A DNA stretch of 64,000 nucleotides from Incurvaria masculella (GCA_946894095.1 OX335658.1:11895001-11959000); one strand, 5' to 3'; shown: positions 1-23,746, counted from the stretch's first letter. Numbers and translations are program-made. Notes: generated by a model from the sequence alone, not told the origin.

Positions 1-27
1 CATACTAAAATATTCATACTAAACGAA

Positions 28-245
28 AACTTTCTTCCTATTTTGTCGGTGACTCCGTTTATGTTCAGAAAGTAATTTATTTGAGCTCTTCTTATGTGTG
101 TAGCTGCCAGGCTTTCCCGTATATTTATTTGCGGCCAAAACTCTTCTGACTAATACTTTTTCCCGGCTTTTGCTCGCGTATGTGATCACATAACCGGTAT
201 GCGCGCAAGCATGGCACGACCGCTGGCTCCCAATTTGATATCAAA
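28..245 (-). mobile_element. Decayed Penelope-like element fragment
   Basis: Read on the minus strand, this matches the stretch of the Penelope-like reverse transcriptase at 6150-6360. It keeps the order of the RADRLCD-like block (here RAYRLCD) and the segment encoding the lysine-rich region before the GIY-YIG domain. Stops and small indels break it, so it is an old non-coding relic of the family whose fuller copy lies at 5.4-8.3 kb. Confidence 0.6.
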
Positions 246-2440
246 GACGCCCTCCGATCAAAAAATAAAGGAGATGTGCCATCTTGCCCGCAAACTCTTA
301 GACACACTGTCTCCATTTTCATTCTAAAACTATGAACACAACTTCAATGAATTTTGATGGGTGTAGTGTCAACTGATTTATTGGAAGATTTGTGTGAGTG
401 GAAAGTACATAATTTAACGTAATCATTTCGGCCGGCTTCCCATACGATTATATTCACAACTTGTCCATACAGCGGGTGACGACCAAATGACAATTCGCGT
501 TCCCTTTCTTTTTTGTCGACGAACACAGTGTGGGAGTGAAAAGTGAACTCAAGGAGTCAAGTCAACGCGAGTTTGAGAGAGACGGAACATACCTAACCGA
601 TGCAACAACTTTTTGTTTCGCTATCATGTACCAGTATATAGTGCCCGAGCCCATGTAACATGTAATGTGAATAAACGGTGCGATATCAGGCCTCAACAAA
701 TTCATCGAAAAGCATGGATGTTAATTTTTTATGAAAATAGTAGCTGACGTACCCGGCTTCGCTAAGTTCATTCACATTTTGGACAATCTTTTCGATGATC
801 CCATAGGAACCAAACCCTTTTCCCGGTTAAAAAGTATTCAATGTGTTAATCCAGGTAATAAACTTACGTGCAAAATTTTATTAAAATTCATGAGTTATTT
901 TTGCAGTGATTAAGTCACAAACATCCAAACAAACGAACTTTCACATTTATCATATTAGTAGGATTTTTAATGCGATCTCATTTTAGACTTTCTCCTCAAT
1001 ATGGATATTTTTTGTGTCTGCAATATAAATGGAATTCTCAGGAAAACGGAAATATCTTTTCATTATTGACAGAGCGCCATGTAATTTGTTGTTGTCAAAC
1101 GAAACAGAAAGTAATCCAATTTGGGACTTTCTCCGAAAGGTCGTCTTGTTTCCGGTACAGAATTCAATCATTACCATTGGGTTCTTCTACCTTGGCAGCG
1201 AGGAAGAAAGGACTGGAGAGGGGATCGAAACTCATTCGTATGTCATTCGCGTCTCCGCTATATGGTAAAAATGGCCATATAATTGTATGGGAATACGGCG
1301 GAGCGTCGTATGCCATACAGTCGAAACATCGCCACCGCACGTGAATGTGATCTAAAATAGCGCTCGTCAAGTCAGTTTCTACTCACACATACCCTCCAAT
1401 ACGCCTGCGACTATGTTTGCATGTGGCATGTACGTTTAAGTTGTTTTTTTTTTATTTCAGACAGCGGGTCTATAGTAGGCGCGTTTGAAGCCACATCTTC
1501 TTCACTGAGAAAACGGACAATTAACAAAACGCGATTATCACTATGCTAATGGCAAAACGGTTATTAATAAGTTTAACAAAAAATCTCTGCTATTAATAAC
1601 CGAGTAACGGTAGCTTTTATCAAATTATACTGTAAGTTGTATTATAAATAGCAATTGTTGTATTTGGTTTGGTTGTACCTGGTGTATTTGGTTGTAAACA
1701 ACATTTATACGGTTGCATTTAACAATTGCGTTTTCTCGTATTCTTTAAATTATTTTTTATCCATGTGGTAAGTTGGCTTACGAATACGGGACGCGCAACA
1801 TCGAATGTTCGTCGCACTAAATACCGTCCTATAAGTTATTACGTGTTCTTACGGGCCGCGGGAACTCCAGTGAGCGAATTCGTAAGCGTACTGACTGGCC
1901 GGCGCTACCATTCATGTATGCACGTATTTTAAGCGATCCTCTAGATCCTTAAACTATGGAGTTTTATGATAGACAATGAAATCGACTCCCTGCCGAGGTA
2001 TATACCCCAAAGTACAACCTAAGGTCCTTCAAATATGATATGAAGAGCCACTGCCCCCTGTGAGTTCGAAAGCCAATGGGCGTCTTCTTGCACCTTAAGC
2101 GGTTCTGGCGTTCGCCATATTCCGCTCGTTAAAGTCAAAGAAAAACGGAATTTTTTCATCAGACGTAGTAAATAAAGGTGAAGATGAGGGCGTCCATAAG
2201 CAGTAAATAATCCTTATGTTTGTTCGTAATTCTTCTCGTAAACGGCTTAACCGATTTTTTCTTCATTATTGGAATTACCTGGACAATTTTTTTCACTTGG
2301 TAGTTATCGCAGCTGTCGAGATCAAGATTTTTATGGTCACGTTTTTCTGGATCCGCTCGGGTTAATTTCGCTTTGCACATTCACCCGAGCTCACAGGGCT
2401 CAGTTAAGTTAATGTATTTTCCAATCAGTCAAAATATTAT
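246..2440. other. Gene-free stretch, probable unc-13 intron
   Basis: No coding signal was found. Short open frames here lack splice sites and recognisable domains. Part of 1780-1830 resembles 43180-43230 (shared CGGGACG-GCAACAT block), so at least one dispersed repeat is present. Confidence 0.5.
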
Positions 2441-2607
2441 CTAATGCTGAGATTCAAAGACAGTTCTTGGGTCTTAGGCGATTCTCGAGTCTACCGACTG
2501 CTGAATTTGCTATTACTTCCATACATTGAATGCCAGAATTGACAGTCTGAAGCTTTGGATCGAAAAATAGTCTCAAGACCGCAAACCTGTTTGAATCTCA
2601 GCATAAG
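2441..2607. mobile_element. Short MITE with terminal inverted repeats
   Basis: The left end TAATGCTGAGATTCAAA is mirrored at the right end by TTGAATCTCAGCATAA, giving roughly 17-bp terminal inverted repeats around a 165-bp element with no coding capacity. The superfamily cannot be assigned because no target duplication is clear. Confidence 0.55.
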
Positions 2608-2787
2608 TGTACAATAAAGAATGTTGAATTGTTACCAAATTAGAATTCTACCAGTACATCAGTTGCTTTGTGTTTCTTTAAAATCAATATCCGCCCTCGA
2701 CCCAAATAGTATTCGCACCCTCACCCGGGGTCTATTCTTGTAATTCTGTGTTCAGATATCAGGAGTGTTTCCGTTAAGCAAATAATG

Positions 2788-2876
2788 TTGACAGCGGTTG
2801 TCAGAGTTTTTTCCGAAGAAAAGTTTCAATCATTTGAATCTTTCCGTTGAGAAAAACGCTTTGACAACCGCTATCA
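2788..2876. repeat. Imperfect hairpin with GACAGCGGTTGTC arms
   Basis: TTGACAGCGGTTGTCA at the left is mirrored by TTTGACAACCGCTATCAA at the right, with about 35 bases between the arms. It is probably a tiny fold-back element. Confidence 0.45.
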
Positions 2877-3427
2877 AAGTAGTTTGGTGGACGTAAATTC
2901 TTCTGAGCCCGGCATTCCAAGAATACACGGCTGAGGTGGCGGCGACAGTACTTCACGGCGGAAATAATAATATTATTCAGTGGCAATGGCATTTACATAT
3001 ATTATGATTGAGTATAGGATCCCAGTAAGGGGTTATAGAAACGGTGGCACAAAAAGCCGCCGAAGATTGAAGTTTAATAAAAGAAAATTTTGTTATAGGA
3101 TAAAGGGAAAAACTCGTTTGAGAAAAGCTCGCATTGTTGTGTGTTTGTCAATAAAGCGAAGGGTAAATCCAATGTCAGTAACTGGGAGTTGGAAACAGAA
3201 AAATAATTTTAATTAAATTTTCATTTTACTTTTAGGAATCGTGACGATGTGGAAGGAAAGATTCCTAAACAAACGTTCGTTTTTAACATCTGCGTGAATA
3301 TTACGAAAATTGTTCCCTTGAAACATTGTGTCTGTTAGCTGTACACAAAATAAATAATTAACATGTTTGTTGCTTTGAAGTTGCTGTTATTGATACATTA
3401 TAGAATCATTTCCGTGGATGTTCTTTA

Positions 3428-4581
3428 ATCACTACATAGTATAAAACAAAGTCGCTTTCCTGTCCCTATATCCCCATGTTCGCTTAAATCTTTAAAACTA
3501 CGCAACGGATTTTAATGCGGTTTTTTTTAATAGATAGAGTGATTAAAGAGGAAGGTTTATATGTATAATAACATCCATTAAATAGTGGAGAAATACTGTT
3601 ATTTTTGAGGTTTCCAATGTGATGTCATAAAAAAAGACGTGTGGCACTCGGGGACTGCCGCGGTAAAGCTATTGCATAGCATTTTGTATCAAGTTATGCC
3701 GGCCCGCCCCCGCCGCCGCTCCCGCCGCCGCCCCCGGCCCCGCTCCCCCTGGTGTGAAGTAGCGCTACCGGCAGTGCGATTACGCAAAATTTGAGGATGG
3801 TGCCGCGGTACGTGTAGGTGCGCCCCCGTCATTTCTAAAGCGCGATTACGAAGCCGTTTTTCATCCACCTACATCCAGCACGGACCAATCTGTGTCGACA
3901 ATAGGTCAACTTTTGAGGTACTTGACTAGACGAGCAGACGAAATAGGCGTTTACCTCCCCGCATTTGACAGTTCTTTGCCGTTTCGTAATACCGATTCGA
4001 CGCGAAATGTATGGAGTTGACCTAATTGCTGCGGGTAGCGCTGAGTGCCGCACCATTTGTGAATGCATCGATTTCGTAATCGCAAAAGTTGTCATATTTC
4101 TGTAAGTACAGCAACCTACACCCAATTTTGTGCTTCGTAATTGCACTGCGGCACACACCTCCGTGCCCGTCGGAGTGGGGAGCGTGAGGTTTTTTTTCGT
4201 TACGGAATTTCTGGATTCGGTCCCCGCGCTCAAGGCCCTCGATAGAAGCTATGCAATAGCTTAAAAAATCATTTTTCCGCTTACATTGCAAACGCAGGCT
4301 GAACCCTACGAGATTTGTCAAATCACTACAAAGTATAAAACAAAGTCGCTTTCTCTGTCCCTATATCCCCATGTATGCTTAAATCTTTAAATCTAAGCAA
4401 CGGATTTTGATGCGGTTTTTTTAAATAGATAGAGTGATTGAAGAGGAAGGCTTATATGTATAATAACATGCTTTAAATAGTGGAGAAGTACTGTTATTTT
4501 TGAGGTTTCCAATGTGATGTCGTAAAAAAATATTTTTTCCGCTTACATTGCAAACGCAGGCTGAACCCTACGAGATTTATC
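3428..4581. repeat. Direct-repeat-bounded interspersed element
   Basis: A block of about 200 bp (3428-3627) starting ATCACTACATAGTATAAAAC recurs almost unchanged at 4321-4524. A second block of about 45 bp (TTCCGCTTACATTGCAAACG and following) occurs at 4276-4320 and again at 4537-4581. The interval between the 200-bp copies holds a very GC-rich CCGCCGCC tract (3699-3752). The layout suggests a non-autonomous element with a tandemly duplicated end. No protein was recognised. Confidence 0.6.
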
Positions 4582-4867
4582 AAAATAATGTACTAAGTAT
4601 TGTACACATTGAAAAGGTCTACAGTAAACTCCGCTATGGTATATTTCTATCTCTTATGGATATCCCACAATAACATTTTATTGTCATTTACTTTTTACGA
4701 CAAATTATGGCTAATTTTCGAAGCGATTTTAACCAATACAGCATTAATCCTTATTTTAATTAAATTAATTAAATATCTTAATACATTGTTGATTTAATAT
4801 AGATCTATATGGCCCATTACAGCATATGATTTAAATAAATATTTTCGAAGATATTACAGATTTAAAA

Positions 4868-4950
4868 ATTGCGGGTACCGGCCGGACGGGGCGGCGGGAG
4901 CCATTCAGATATATTTCATACCCGTGCGAAGCCGGAGCGGGCCGCTAGTA
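4868..4950 (-). repeat. CTAGCGGCCCGCTCC-type repeat fragment
   Basis: On the minus strand it starts with CTAGCGGCCCGCTCCGGCTT and ends with a GGCCGGTACCCGC block. This is the same style as the interspersed repeat at 27878-28206. It has no coding capacity. Confidence 0.45.
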
Positions 4951-5034
4951 TATAAATAAATAAATAAATAAGTAATAATAAATAATAATAAATAAATAAT
5001 AATAACAATAAAAATAAAAATAAATAATAATATA
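4951..5034. repeat. AATA-rich microsatellite
   Basis: A run of AAATA, AATAAT and AAAATA units adjoining the repeat fragment to its left. It may be that element's 3' tail. Confidence 0.8.
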
Positions 5035-5090
5035 AATCATTCACTTGAGAAACGGATGGTTTTTTTTTTCATAGTGATATGTAGCTGTAT

Positions 5091-5446
5091 GTTTTTTTTT
5101 TATGTCACTGGACATGGATGGCTAATACCACAAGTTCTGTCATGGTATTAGCCCAACACACCACATGGGAACTAGGTGCCATGCCAGGACCTTCCTTATA
5201 TTGCACGGCTACATTGAACTGGATGGAAAACACGGACAATTTTCATTGCCGCTTCGACCATCGTTCATCCAATGCGATGGTACCAACCCGGGCGGGATAA
5301 ACCCTACCACCTAGTAAGTAAGGAAGGGGACCTACAGCTTAACGTGGAATCCGAACCACGGCCAGCCTCTCTCAACAGTCGAATGGTCACCCATCCAAGA
5401 CCAGACCGGACCCAGCGTTGCTTAACTTCGGAGAGCGATCGCCGTA
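5091..5446 (-). mobile_element. SINE with 5S-rRNA-like head, copy 1
   Basis: On the minus strand the order is a 5S-like head (5388-5441), then a body ending GGTATTAGCCATCCATGTCC, then a poly-A tail (a T run at 5091-5100 on the plus strand). The head keeps CGAAGTTAAGCAACG, which matches the 5S A-box region, and TTGGATGGGTGACC, which matches the 5S C-box. The 5' end stops at GATCGCC where the Penelope-like insertion begins. These two promoter-like blocks are in 5S order and spacing, but the rest of 5S is missing. Confidence 0.75.
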
Positions 5447-5499
5447 TGTAATTATTGTCTAAGATTGGCTTACCACAGTTATTTTCCTCGGTCCTTCTA

Positions 5500-5543
5500 G
5501 CCGACGTTTCGAACTGTCCCGTGCAGCTCATTTTCAAGGCGAG
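5500..5543 (-). other. Hammerhead-ribozyme-like motif in Penelope end
   Basis: Read on the minus strand, GAGCTG...CAGTTC forms a stem followed by CGAAACGTC, the arrangement of the minimal hammerheads known from Penelope-like elements. The first core box reads TTGAAAATGA rather than the canonical CTGATGA, so activity is doubtful. The plus-strand copy is at 8136-8178. Confidence 0.35.
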
Positions 5544-7333
5544 TGCGTGCGTGCGGCTGGGCGCACGTTTGACAGACCACTGTCTGTCATACGCGAGCGG
5601 CTGCGAAGATTGTATGAGTGGCTGTGGGTAGGCAGAAAACTTGTTGCGGCTGCATTCTGTGCTCCCATCAATGTACAGAATGAGCTGACGACATCTTCCT
5701 GCGAATGCTTGTGTGGGGAGTCGGACTTGCTACATCTCAGAGGAGCCAGAACCGGATTCCAAACTGCTGACAATTTGTACGAGTCTCCTCTATTAAAATT
5801 GGCGTGCTTCGAAATCTCGATGGACTCACGGATAATCCTAGGGAAGAATCGTTTTTCGGTGGACAAAATCTTCACCTGATCGAATCTTATCCAGTGGTGT
5901 ATGCCGGAGTCGGCGTGCTCGGCAATCGCAGATTTATTTTTGTCCATTTTCTTAAGGGCACGTACATGTTCAGAAATCCGTTCCATAACGCTGCGCTTGG
6001 TTTGGCCTATGTAGGATTTTCCACAGCTACAGGGAATCTGGTAGACACCCGGCGACTGTAACGGGTTTAGGGCGTCCTTCACGGAGCGAAGTAGATGTGA
6101 CACCTTGGTTTGGGGTTGGAATATAGTTTTTATACTAAATCTGCTCAACAACCTCCCAATTTTATCAGTGACTCCCTTTATGTATGGAAGGTACGCCTTC
6201 TGCCGCTCAGCACCTTGTCTGCGTGTGAACTTTTTAATTGTGTAGCTGGCAGACTTTCCTTTATATCCATTAGCGGCCAAAACTCTTGTCACCAATGCTC
6301 TTTCTTGGGCCTTGCTGGTATTATCACATAAGCGGTCTGCACGCAACCATAGCGACCTAACGACTGAATTTAGTTGGGCCGGATGATGGTGTGACGTGGC
6401 GTGCAGATACCTGTTGGTATGTGTTGGTTTGCGGTACACTTGATGTCCCAATGAGCCATCCGGCCGGCGTGATACCAAAACGTCCAAAAATGCCAGACCA
6501 TTGTCATTTTCGGTCTCCAGAGTGAAGGTGATTCTTGGATGACATGCATTAATATGATCTAGAAATTTATGTAGTTCGGCGCGGCCATGCGTCCAGATAG
6601 CAAAAACATCATCGACGTAGCGGAGCCAGATTATGGGGATTTTTGAGGCCGTGGAAAGTATTTGGTCTTCTAAGAACTCCATGAATAGGTTGGCCACTAC
6701 TGGAGCGACTGGAGGGCCCATAGCAACACCATCTGTTTGCACGTAGTAGTCACTGTTCCACAAGAAAAAGGTGGTAGTGAGACAATGTTCCAGTAGCTTC
6801 GTGTACCCGGTGGAAATGAATTTTTCTTCTAAAAGCCTATCAATTAACGATAAGCTCTCATTCACCGGTACATTGGTGTACAAAGATGTGACGTCGAAGC
6901 TCACTAACAAATCGTCTGGTGACACCTTTATGCGTGACAGCATGTCCACAAAATGAACTGAGTCCTTTACATATGATTTAGATTTACCGACAAGTGGTTG
7001 CAACACATTGGATAAATGCTTAGACAGTTCATATGTAGGTGAACCAATTTGACTTACTATGGGTCTCAACGGACAGCCTGCCTTGTGTATTTTCGGAAGT
7101 TCATAAAAGCGTGGGGGCTGCGGGTTACCGGTACATAGTCTCTTGCGTATTTCGTTAGGCACTGGGGAGTCGGATGCGTTAATCAAACTGGAGGTTTGCT
7201 TTGTAACGCGCGGCATTGGTTTGTAAGTTATTTTCCGGTAAGTATCCTCTGATAACATTTGTGAAACCTTCTCCGTGTACTCCTTCTTCTTCATGACGAC
7301 TGTTGCGTTGCCTTTATCCGCCTGTAGTATCAC
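5534..7333 (-). CDS. Penelope-like reverse transcriptase with GIY-YIG endonuclease
   Basis: This 599-residue frame is the reverse-transcriptase/endonuclease of a Penelope-like retroelement. Near the start is the DKG motif (residues 6-8), then LPKIHK (79-84), SFDVTSLYTNVP (145-156), DGVAMGPPVAP (201-211) and the catalytic YVDD (239-242). The C-terminal GIY-YIG nuclease is marked by GVYQIPC (429-435) and SYIGQTKR (440-447). Members of this class use the nuclease to nick the target and the RT for target-primed copying. The frame is intact through both catalytic domains. Upstream coding sequence continues in another frame (7330-7581), so the element is probably not autonomous as it stands. The chosen start is simply the first methionine after the frame break. 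Confidence 0.9.
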   Translation of the reverse strand: MILQADKGNATVVMKKKEYTEKVSQMLSEDTYRKITYKPMPRVTKQTSSLINASDSPVPNEIRKRLCTGNPQPPRFYELPKIHKAGCPLRPIVSQIGSPTYELSKHLSNVLQPLVGKSKSYVKDSVHFVDMLSRIKVSPDDLLVSFDVTSLYTNVPVNESLSLIDRLLEEKFISTGYTKLLEHCLTTTFFLWNSDYYVQTDGVAMGPPVAPVVANLFMEFLEDQILSTASKIPIIWLRYVDDVFAIWTHGRAELHKFLDHINACHPRITFTLETENDNGLAFLDVLVSRRPDGSLGHQVYRKPTHTNRYLHATSHHHPAQLNSVVRSLWLRADRLCDNTSKAQERALVTRVLAANGYKGKSASYTIKKFTRRQGAERQKAYLPYIKGVTDKIGRLLSRFSIKTIFQPQTKVSHLLRSVKDALNPLQSPGVYQIPCSCGKSYIGQTKRSVMERISEHVRALKKMDKNKSAIAEHADSGIHHWIRFDQVKILSTEKRFFPRIIRESIEISKHANFNRGDSYKLSAVWNPVLAPLRCSKSDSPHKHSQEDVVSSFCTLMGAQNAAATSFLPTHSHSYNLRSRSRMTDSGLSNVRPAARTHSP

Positions 7334-7581
7334 AATATCAGTGTTTTCACGCAGTTCCGTATTGCACGGCGTTCAGTCGGCATGATATTGGGTTTAGGCA
7401 GCTTGGCGTTGCGTAGCACCACGGCGACATCTTGACGTAACGTATCCGCTTCATCCTTGGGTAACCGATTGGACGAGATAACACTTTCAACACAGCTCAC
7501 TATGTTTTCCACCGGTAATACTCGAGGGGTCAACGCAAAGTTTAATCCTTTCTCAAGAACTGACGTTTGTGCGTTTGACAT
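7330..7581 (-). pseudogene. N-terminal part of Penelope-like ORF, frameshifted
   Basis: This 83-residue frame (with ...PNIMPTERRAIR near its end) has the composition expected immediately upstream of the RT DKG motif. It runs into the wrong frame near 7357, where loss of a single base would account for the break. The first residues (MSNAQTSVLEKGLNFALTP) look like the conserved LGKGLNF-type block of this family. Confidence 0.7.
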
Positions 7582-8222
7582 CTACTTCGTTCCGTGAAGG
7601 ACGCCCTAAACCCGTTACAGTCGCCGGGTGTCTACCAGATTCCCTGTAGCTGTGGAAAATCCTACATAGGCCAAACCAAGCGCAGCGTTATGGAACGGAT
7701 TTCTGAACATGTACGTGCCCTTAAGAAAATGGACAAAAATAAATCTGCGATTGTCGAGCACGCCGACTCCGGCATACACCACTGGATAAGATTCGATCAG
7801 GTGAAGATTTTGTCCACCGAAAAACGATTCTTCCCTAGGATTATCCGTGAGTCCATCGAGATTTCGAAGCACGCCAATTTTAATAGAGGAGACTCGTACA
7901 AATTGTCAGCAGTTTGGAATCCGGTTCTGGCTCCTCTGAGATGTAGCAAGTCCGATTCCCCACACAAGCATTCGCAGGAAGATGTCGTCAGCTCATTCTG
8001 CACATTGATGGGAGCACAGAACGCAGCCGCAACAAGTTTTCTGCCTACCCACAGCCACTCATACAATCTTCGCAGCCGCTCGCGTGTGACAGACAGTGGT
8101 CTGTCAAACGTGCGCCCAGCCGCACGCACGCACTCGCCTTGAAAATGAGCTGCACGGGACAGTTGGAAACGTCGGCCAGAAGGACCGAGGAAAATAACTG
8201 TGGTAAGCCAATCTTAGACAAT
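7580..8222 (+). mobile_element. Inverted 5'-truncated Penelope-like copy (GIY-YIG end)
   Basis: The 182-residue frame at 7594-8142 is almost identical to the C-terminal part of the minus-strand element, with few differences (for example VEH for AEH, and RVTD for RMTD). It carries GVYQIPC and SYIGQTKR but no reverse transcriptase. It abuts the 5' end of the full copy, so the two form a fold-back pair of about 640 bp arms. It could act as the duplicated terminal repeat (pLTR) of the composite. Confidence 0.8.
8136..8178 (+). other. Hammerhead-ribozyme-like motif, inverted copy
   Basis: Same layout as 5500-5543 but with GGAAACGTC in place of CGAAACGTC. The same non-canonical first box is present. 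Confidence 0.3.
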
Positions 8223-8269
8223 AGTTTAAACACCCACAGAACACTCAAATCAGCCGTATGTAATTACTA

Positions 8270-8766
8270 AAAGAAAAATCATGAACTCAACCCTCTTACC
8301 GTGTCTGAAGTACGGATGTCAGACGTGGAAATTTACGGCCAAAGCCAAGCAAAAAATCACCACCTGTAAACGAGGACTGCTTTGGTAAAAAAAACTAGAG
8401 AAAATAATATTATAAATGCTCAAGGTAAAAAAACTAGAGAAAATAAGACACACAAAAATTAGATCAATAACAAAAGCCACTGATGCCTTGAGCTATGCAC
8501 AAAATCAAAAATGGAAATGGGCGGGCCACGTAGCGAGACTTAAGGATCAGAGATGGACTGTAAAAGCAACGCTATGGAAAGGTCCACATGGAAAAATAAA
8601 CCGAGGAAGACCGCTGACACGTTGGGAAGACGAGATCAGTAGAACCGCCGGCTCAAATTGGACCCAAATTGCATTGGACCGAGACAAATGGGCATCTTTG
8701 GAGGATGCCTTCACCCAAACTGGGGTTCTTGCAGATGATACAGTTTCATAAAAAGTGCTTACTTAC
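8270..8766 (+). pseudogene. Non-LTR retrotransposon ORF2 C-terminal remnant
   Basis: The frame at 8416-8751 ends with KWKWAGHVARLKDQRW, RGRPLTRWEDEI, AGSNWTQIALDR and WASLEDAF. These are the blocks found after the reverse transcriptase in many insect LINE proteins. Upstream, 8291-8383 encodes LPCLKYGCQTWKFTAKAKQK in a different frame, which is the segment normally just ahead. A small internal duplication of AAAACTAGAGAAAATAA (near 8387 and 8429) and frameshifts have broken it. It is a 5'-truncated dead copy. Confidence 0.8.
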
Positions 8767-9170
8767 AAACTCAATGTAAAATAATATATAAATAAAGCTT
8801 ACTCTTTAAAGCATACCTACTAGAAAATAAGATAATAGTGTAATTCATGCAAGAAATAAAAGGCTTTTTTATTTATTTATTTATGTAGCTTATCGGCAGG
8901 AAAGAGACAGAGGCTACTTTTTCTAACAAAAGTAACTTAAGAATGTCTTCAGAAAAGGAGAGCAATTTATGAAGCTGGTTTTGAACTCACATCTCTATTA
9001 CGCGAAGCAGGCCCTTTTCCACTGTACCCCGACGTTCTTTACAAATATTATAACTGTGTGATTTTTATAACATTCGTGTCTGCTTTATTTGCATTGTTAA
9101 TTAATTATAAAATAAATTTTAATGGTGTTCCAGCTTTTAACGAATTTTGTCCATTGTGTTCCGCCTGCTT
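8767..9170. other. AT-rich intron sequence, nothing recognised
   Basis: It contains an ATTTATTTATTTATG run near 8870 but no gene-like signal. Confidence 0.4.
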
Positions 9171-9171
9171 A

Positions 9172-9606
9172 GACAGAAGGGCACTGTTCCCTTCTACCAG
9201 AACTTATCTCTCAATGTTTAAACAATAATACGATAGTTCAGGCAGAAGAGCATGTTTCACTCCTGTCCGAACGTCTATCTTAAAGTTGATTTCATTTTCT
9301 GGTAATTCAGATAGGTAGGGCACTTTCAGAATGTCTTTTTCAATGTTGATTTCATTGTTTGTTTATGTTTGTGTTGTTGTTGCAAAACTCGTGTCACAAC
9401 TTTTATACCAATACTCGATGGTTTACCAAAAAATTTTTTCAACATTTAAACAATCACCAGATATTTCTGGCTGAGTAACACATTTCGCTCCTATCAGAAC
9501 TTCTCCCTCAATTTTATTTCCATCATCTGGTAGTTCAGGTGAATGAGCACATTGCGCTTCCTCCCAAAAATCTCTCTCAGCGTTTATCGCATTGACGTCA
9601 CTCCCA
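9172..9606 (-). repeat. Decayed in-frame 69-bp repeats
   Basis: On the minus strand this reads as imperfect 23-residue units beginning with EL(P/S), such as ELPDDGNKIEGEVLIGAKC and ELPENEINFKIDVRTGVKH. There are about six units in two blocks, with few stops. The period is a multiple of three and substitutions keep residues similar, so this may be a relic of a repetitive protein gene. No family was recognised. It ends just before the acceptor of the first visible unc-13 exon. Confidence 0.45.
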
Positions 9607-9619
9607 TCTTCTGTTACAG

Positions 9620-22887
<13,268 letters not shown>

Positions 22888-23746
22888 GCCGACACCGGGA
22901 CCCCCGGCGGACTCGACGGACTACCCTAGGAGCGAGGACTCCAGCGGGCTCGACGGACTCTACCCTAGGAGCCGGCACTCCAGCGGGATCGACGGACTCA
23001 AGCCCTCAAATCTAGAACTCCAGCGGACTCGACGGACTCAAGCCATCGCAGCTAGGACTCCAGCTGACTCGGTGGACTGAAACCCTAGGAGCTAGGGCTC
23101 CAGCTGACTCGATGAACTCATACCCTAGGAGCTAGGTCGCCGAAAGCGCTGGCGAGAGGCGGTCACCGTCCATCCCAACTCTCCGCGATCGGGCGTCGCG
23201 TCGCCGCGCTAACTTCGTGATAGTTTCCTCGCGAATTCGCTTCCGTTTCGTGTGAGCGGTTTTGTAAATAGAATTAGGTGAAATGACACGAGACGAGTTG
23301 TGAGTGAACTGAGGGTAGAGTATAGTTAATAATTTGCACAAAACGTTTAAAATTAGCAGACAAGACTGACCGTAACCGTGGACCGTCACCGGCATGGCGC
23401 CGAGCCGACGGGGCCAGGGGTGGGCCGCGGGGAAGGAGAGACGGGCGAGGAGGGGGGCCGCCTAGCCGCCGCGCCGCGCCGGGGCGCGTCCTAACAATCT
23501 TATGCATTTGGAACGACTCTGAATGTCCCGTTCATTCTACAATAAATAATAATGTATATGGACCAAATCTGTCGTATTGTGAAGGCATTTCCTTATATGA
23601 AAGATAATATTAAAATTAATTAACGTGAATAATCAAATAATTGTTGTAAATCTATTATAAATATCGACATATGGCCTTATGTAGGTACATTGTTTCTTTC
23701 GGATGTTGAATACTTTGCTCATAACTTTCAAACTGTGCAATAAAGG
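22888..23746 (+). other. unc-13 3' UTR with candidate poly-A signals
   Basis: GC-rich sequence follows the stop. AATAAA occurs at 23541-23546 and again at 23739-23744. Either could end the transcript, and longer 3' UTRs are possible. Confidence 0.55.
22897..23134. repeat. 40-bp minisatellite at the start of the unc-13 3' UTR
   Basis: About six units of 38-41 bp have the core GGACTCCAGC(G/T)GACTCGACGG followed by ACTC...CCCTAGGAGCTA. The period is not a multiple of three and the array starts ten bases after the stop. Confidence 0.85.

Larger units (their letters stand above)
5441..8266. mobile_element. Composite head-to-head Penelope-like element with 14-bp TSD
   Basis: The direct repeat GCCGTATGTAATTA occurs at 5441-5454 and 8253-8266 and bounds the insertion. 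Inside are a minus-strand copy encoding reverse transcriptase plus a GIY-YIG endonuclease (5534-7581) and, abutting its 5' end, a plus-strand partial copy with only the GIY-YIG end (about 7580-8222). The two outer ends are mirror images (TTGTCTAAGATTGGCTTACC and its complement). Complex, partly inverted copies are known for this class. The single TSD pair suggests that both halves arrived in one event. Confidence 0.85.

Noticed and set aside
3835..4321. Minus-strand frames of 99 and 132 codons
   Set aside because: They lie inside a repeat-bounded element, overlap each other in different frames and show no domain.
22897..23134. Possible CRISPR-like array
   Set aside because: Units are contiguous 40-bp minisatellite repeats without spacers, in a eukaryotic 3' UTR.
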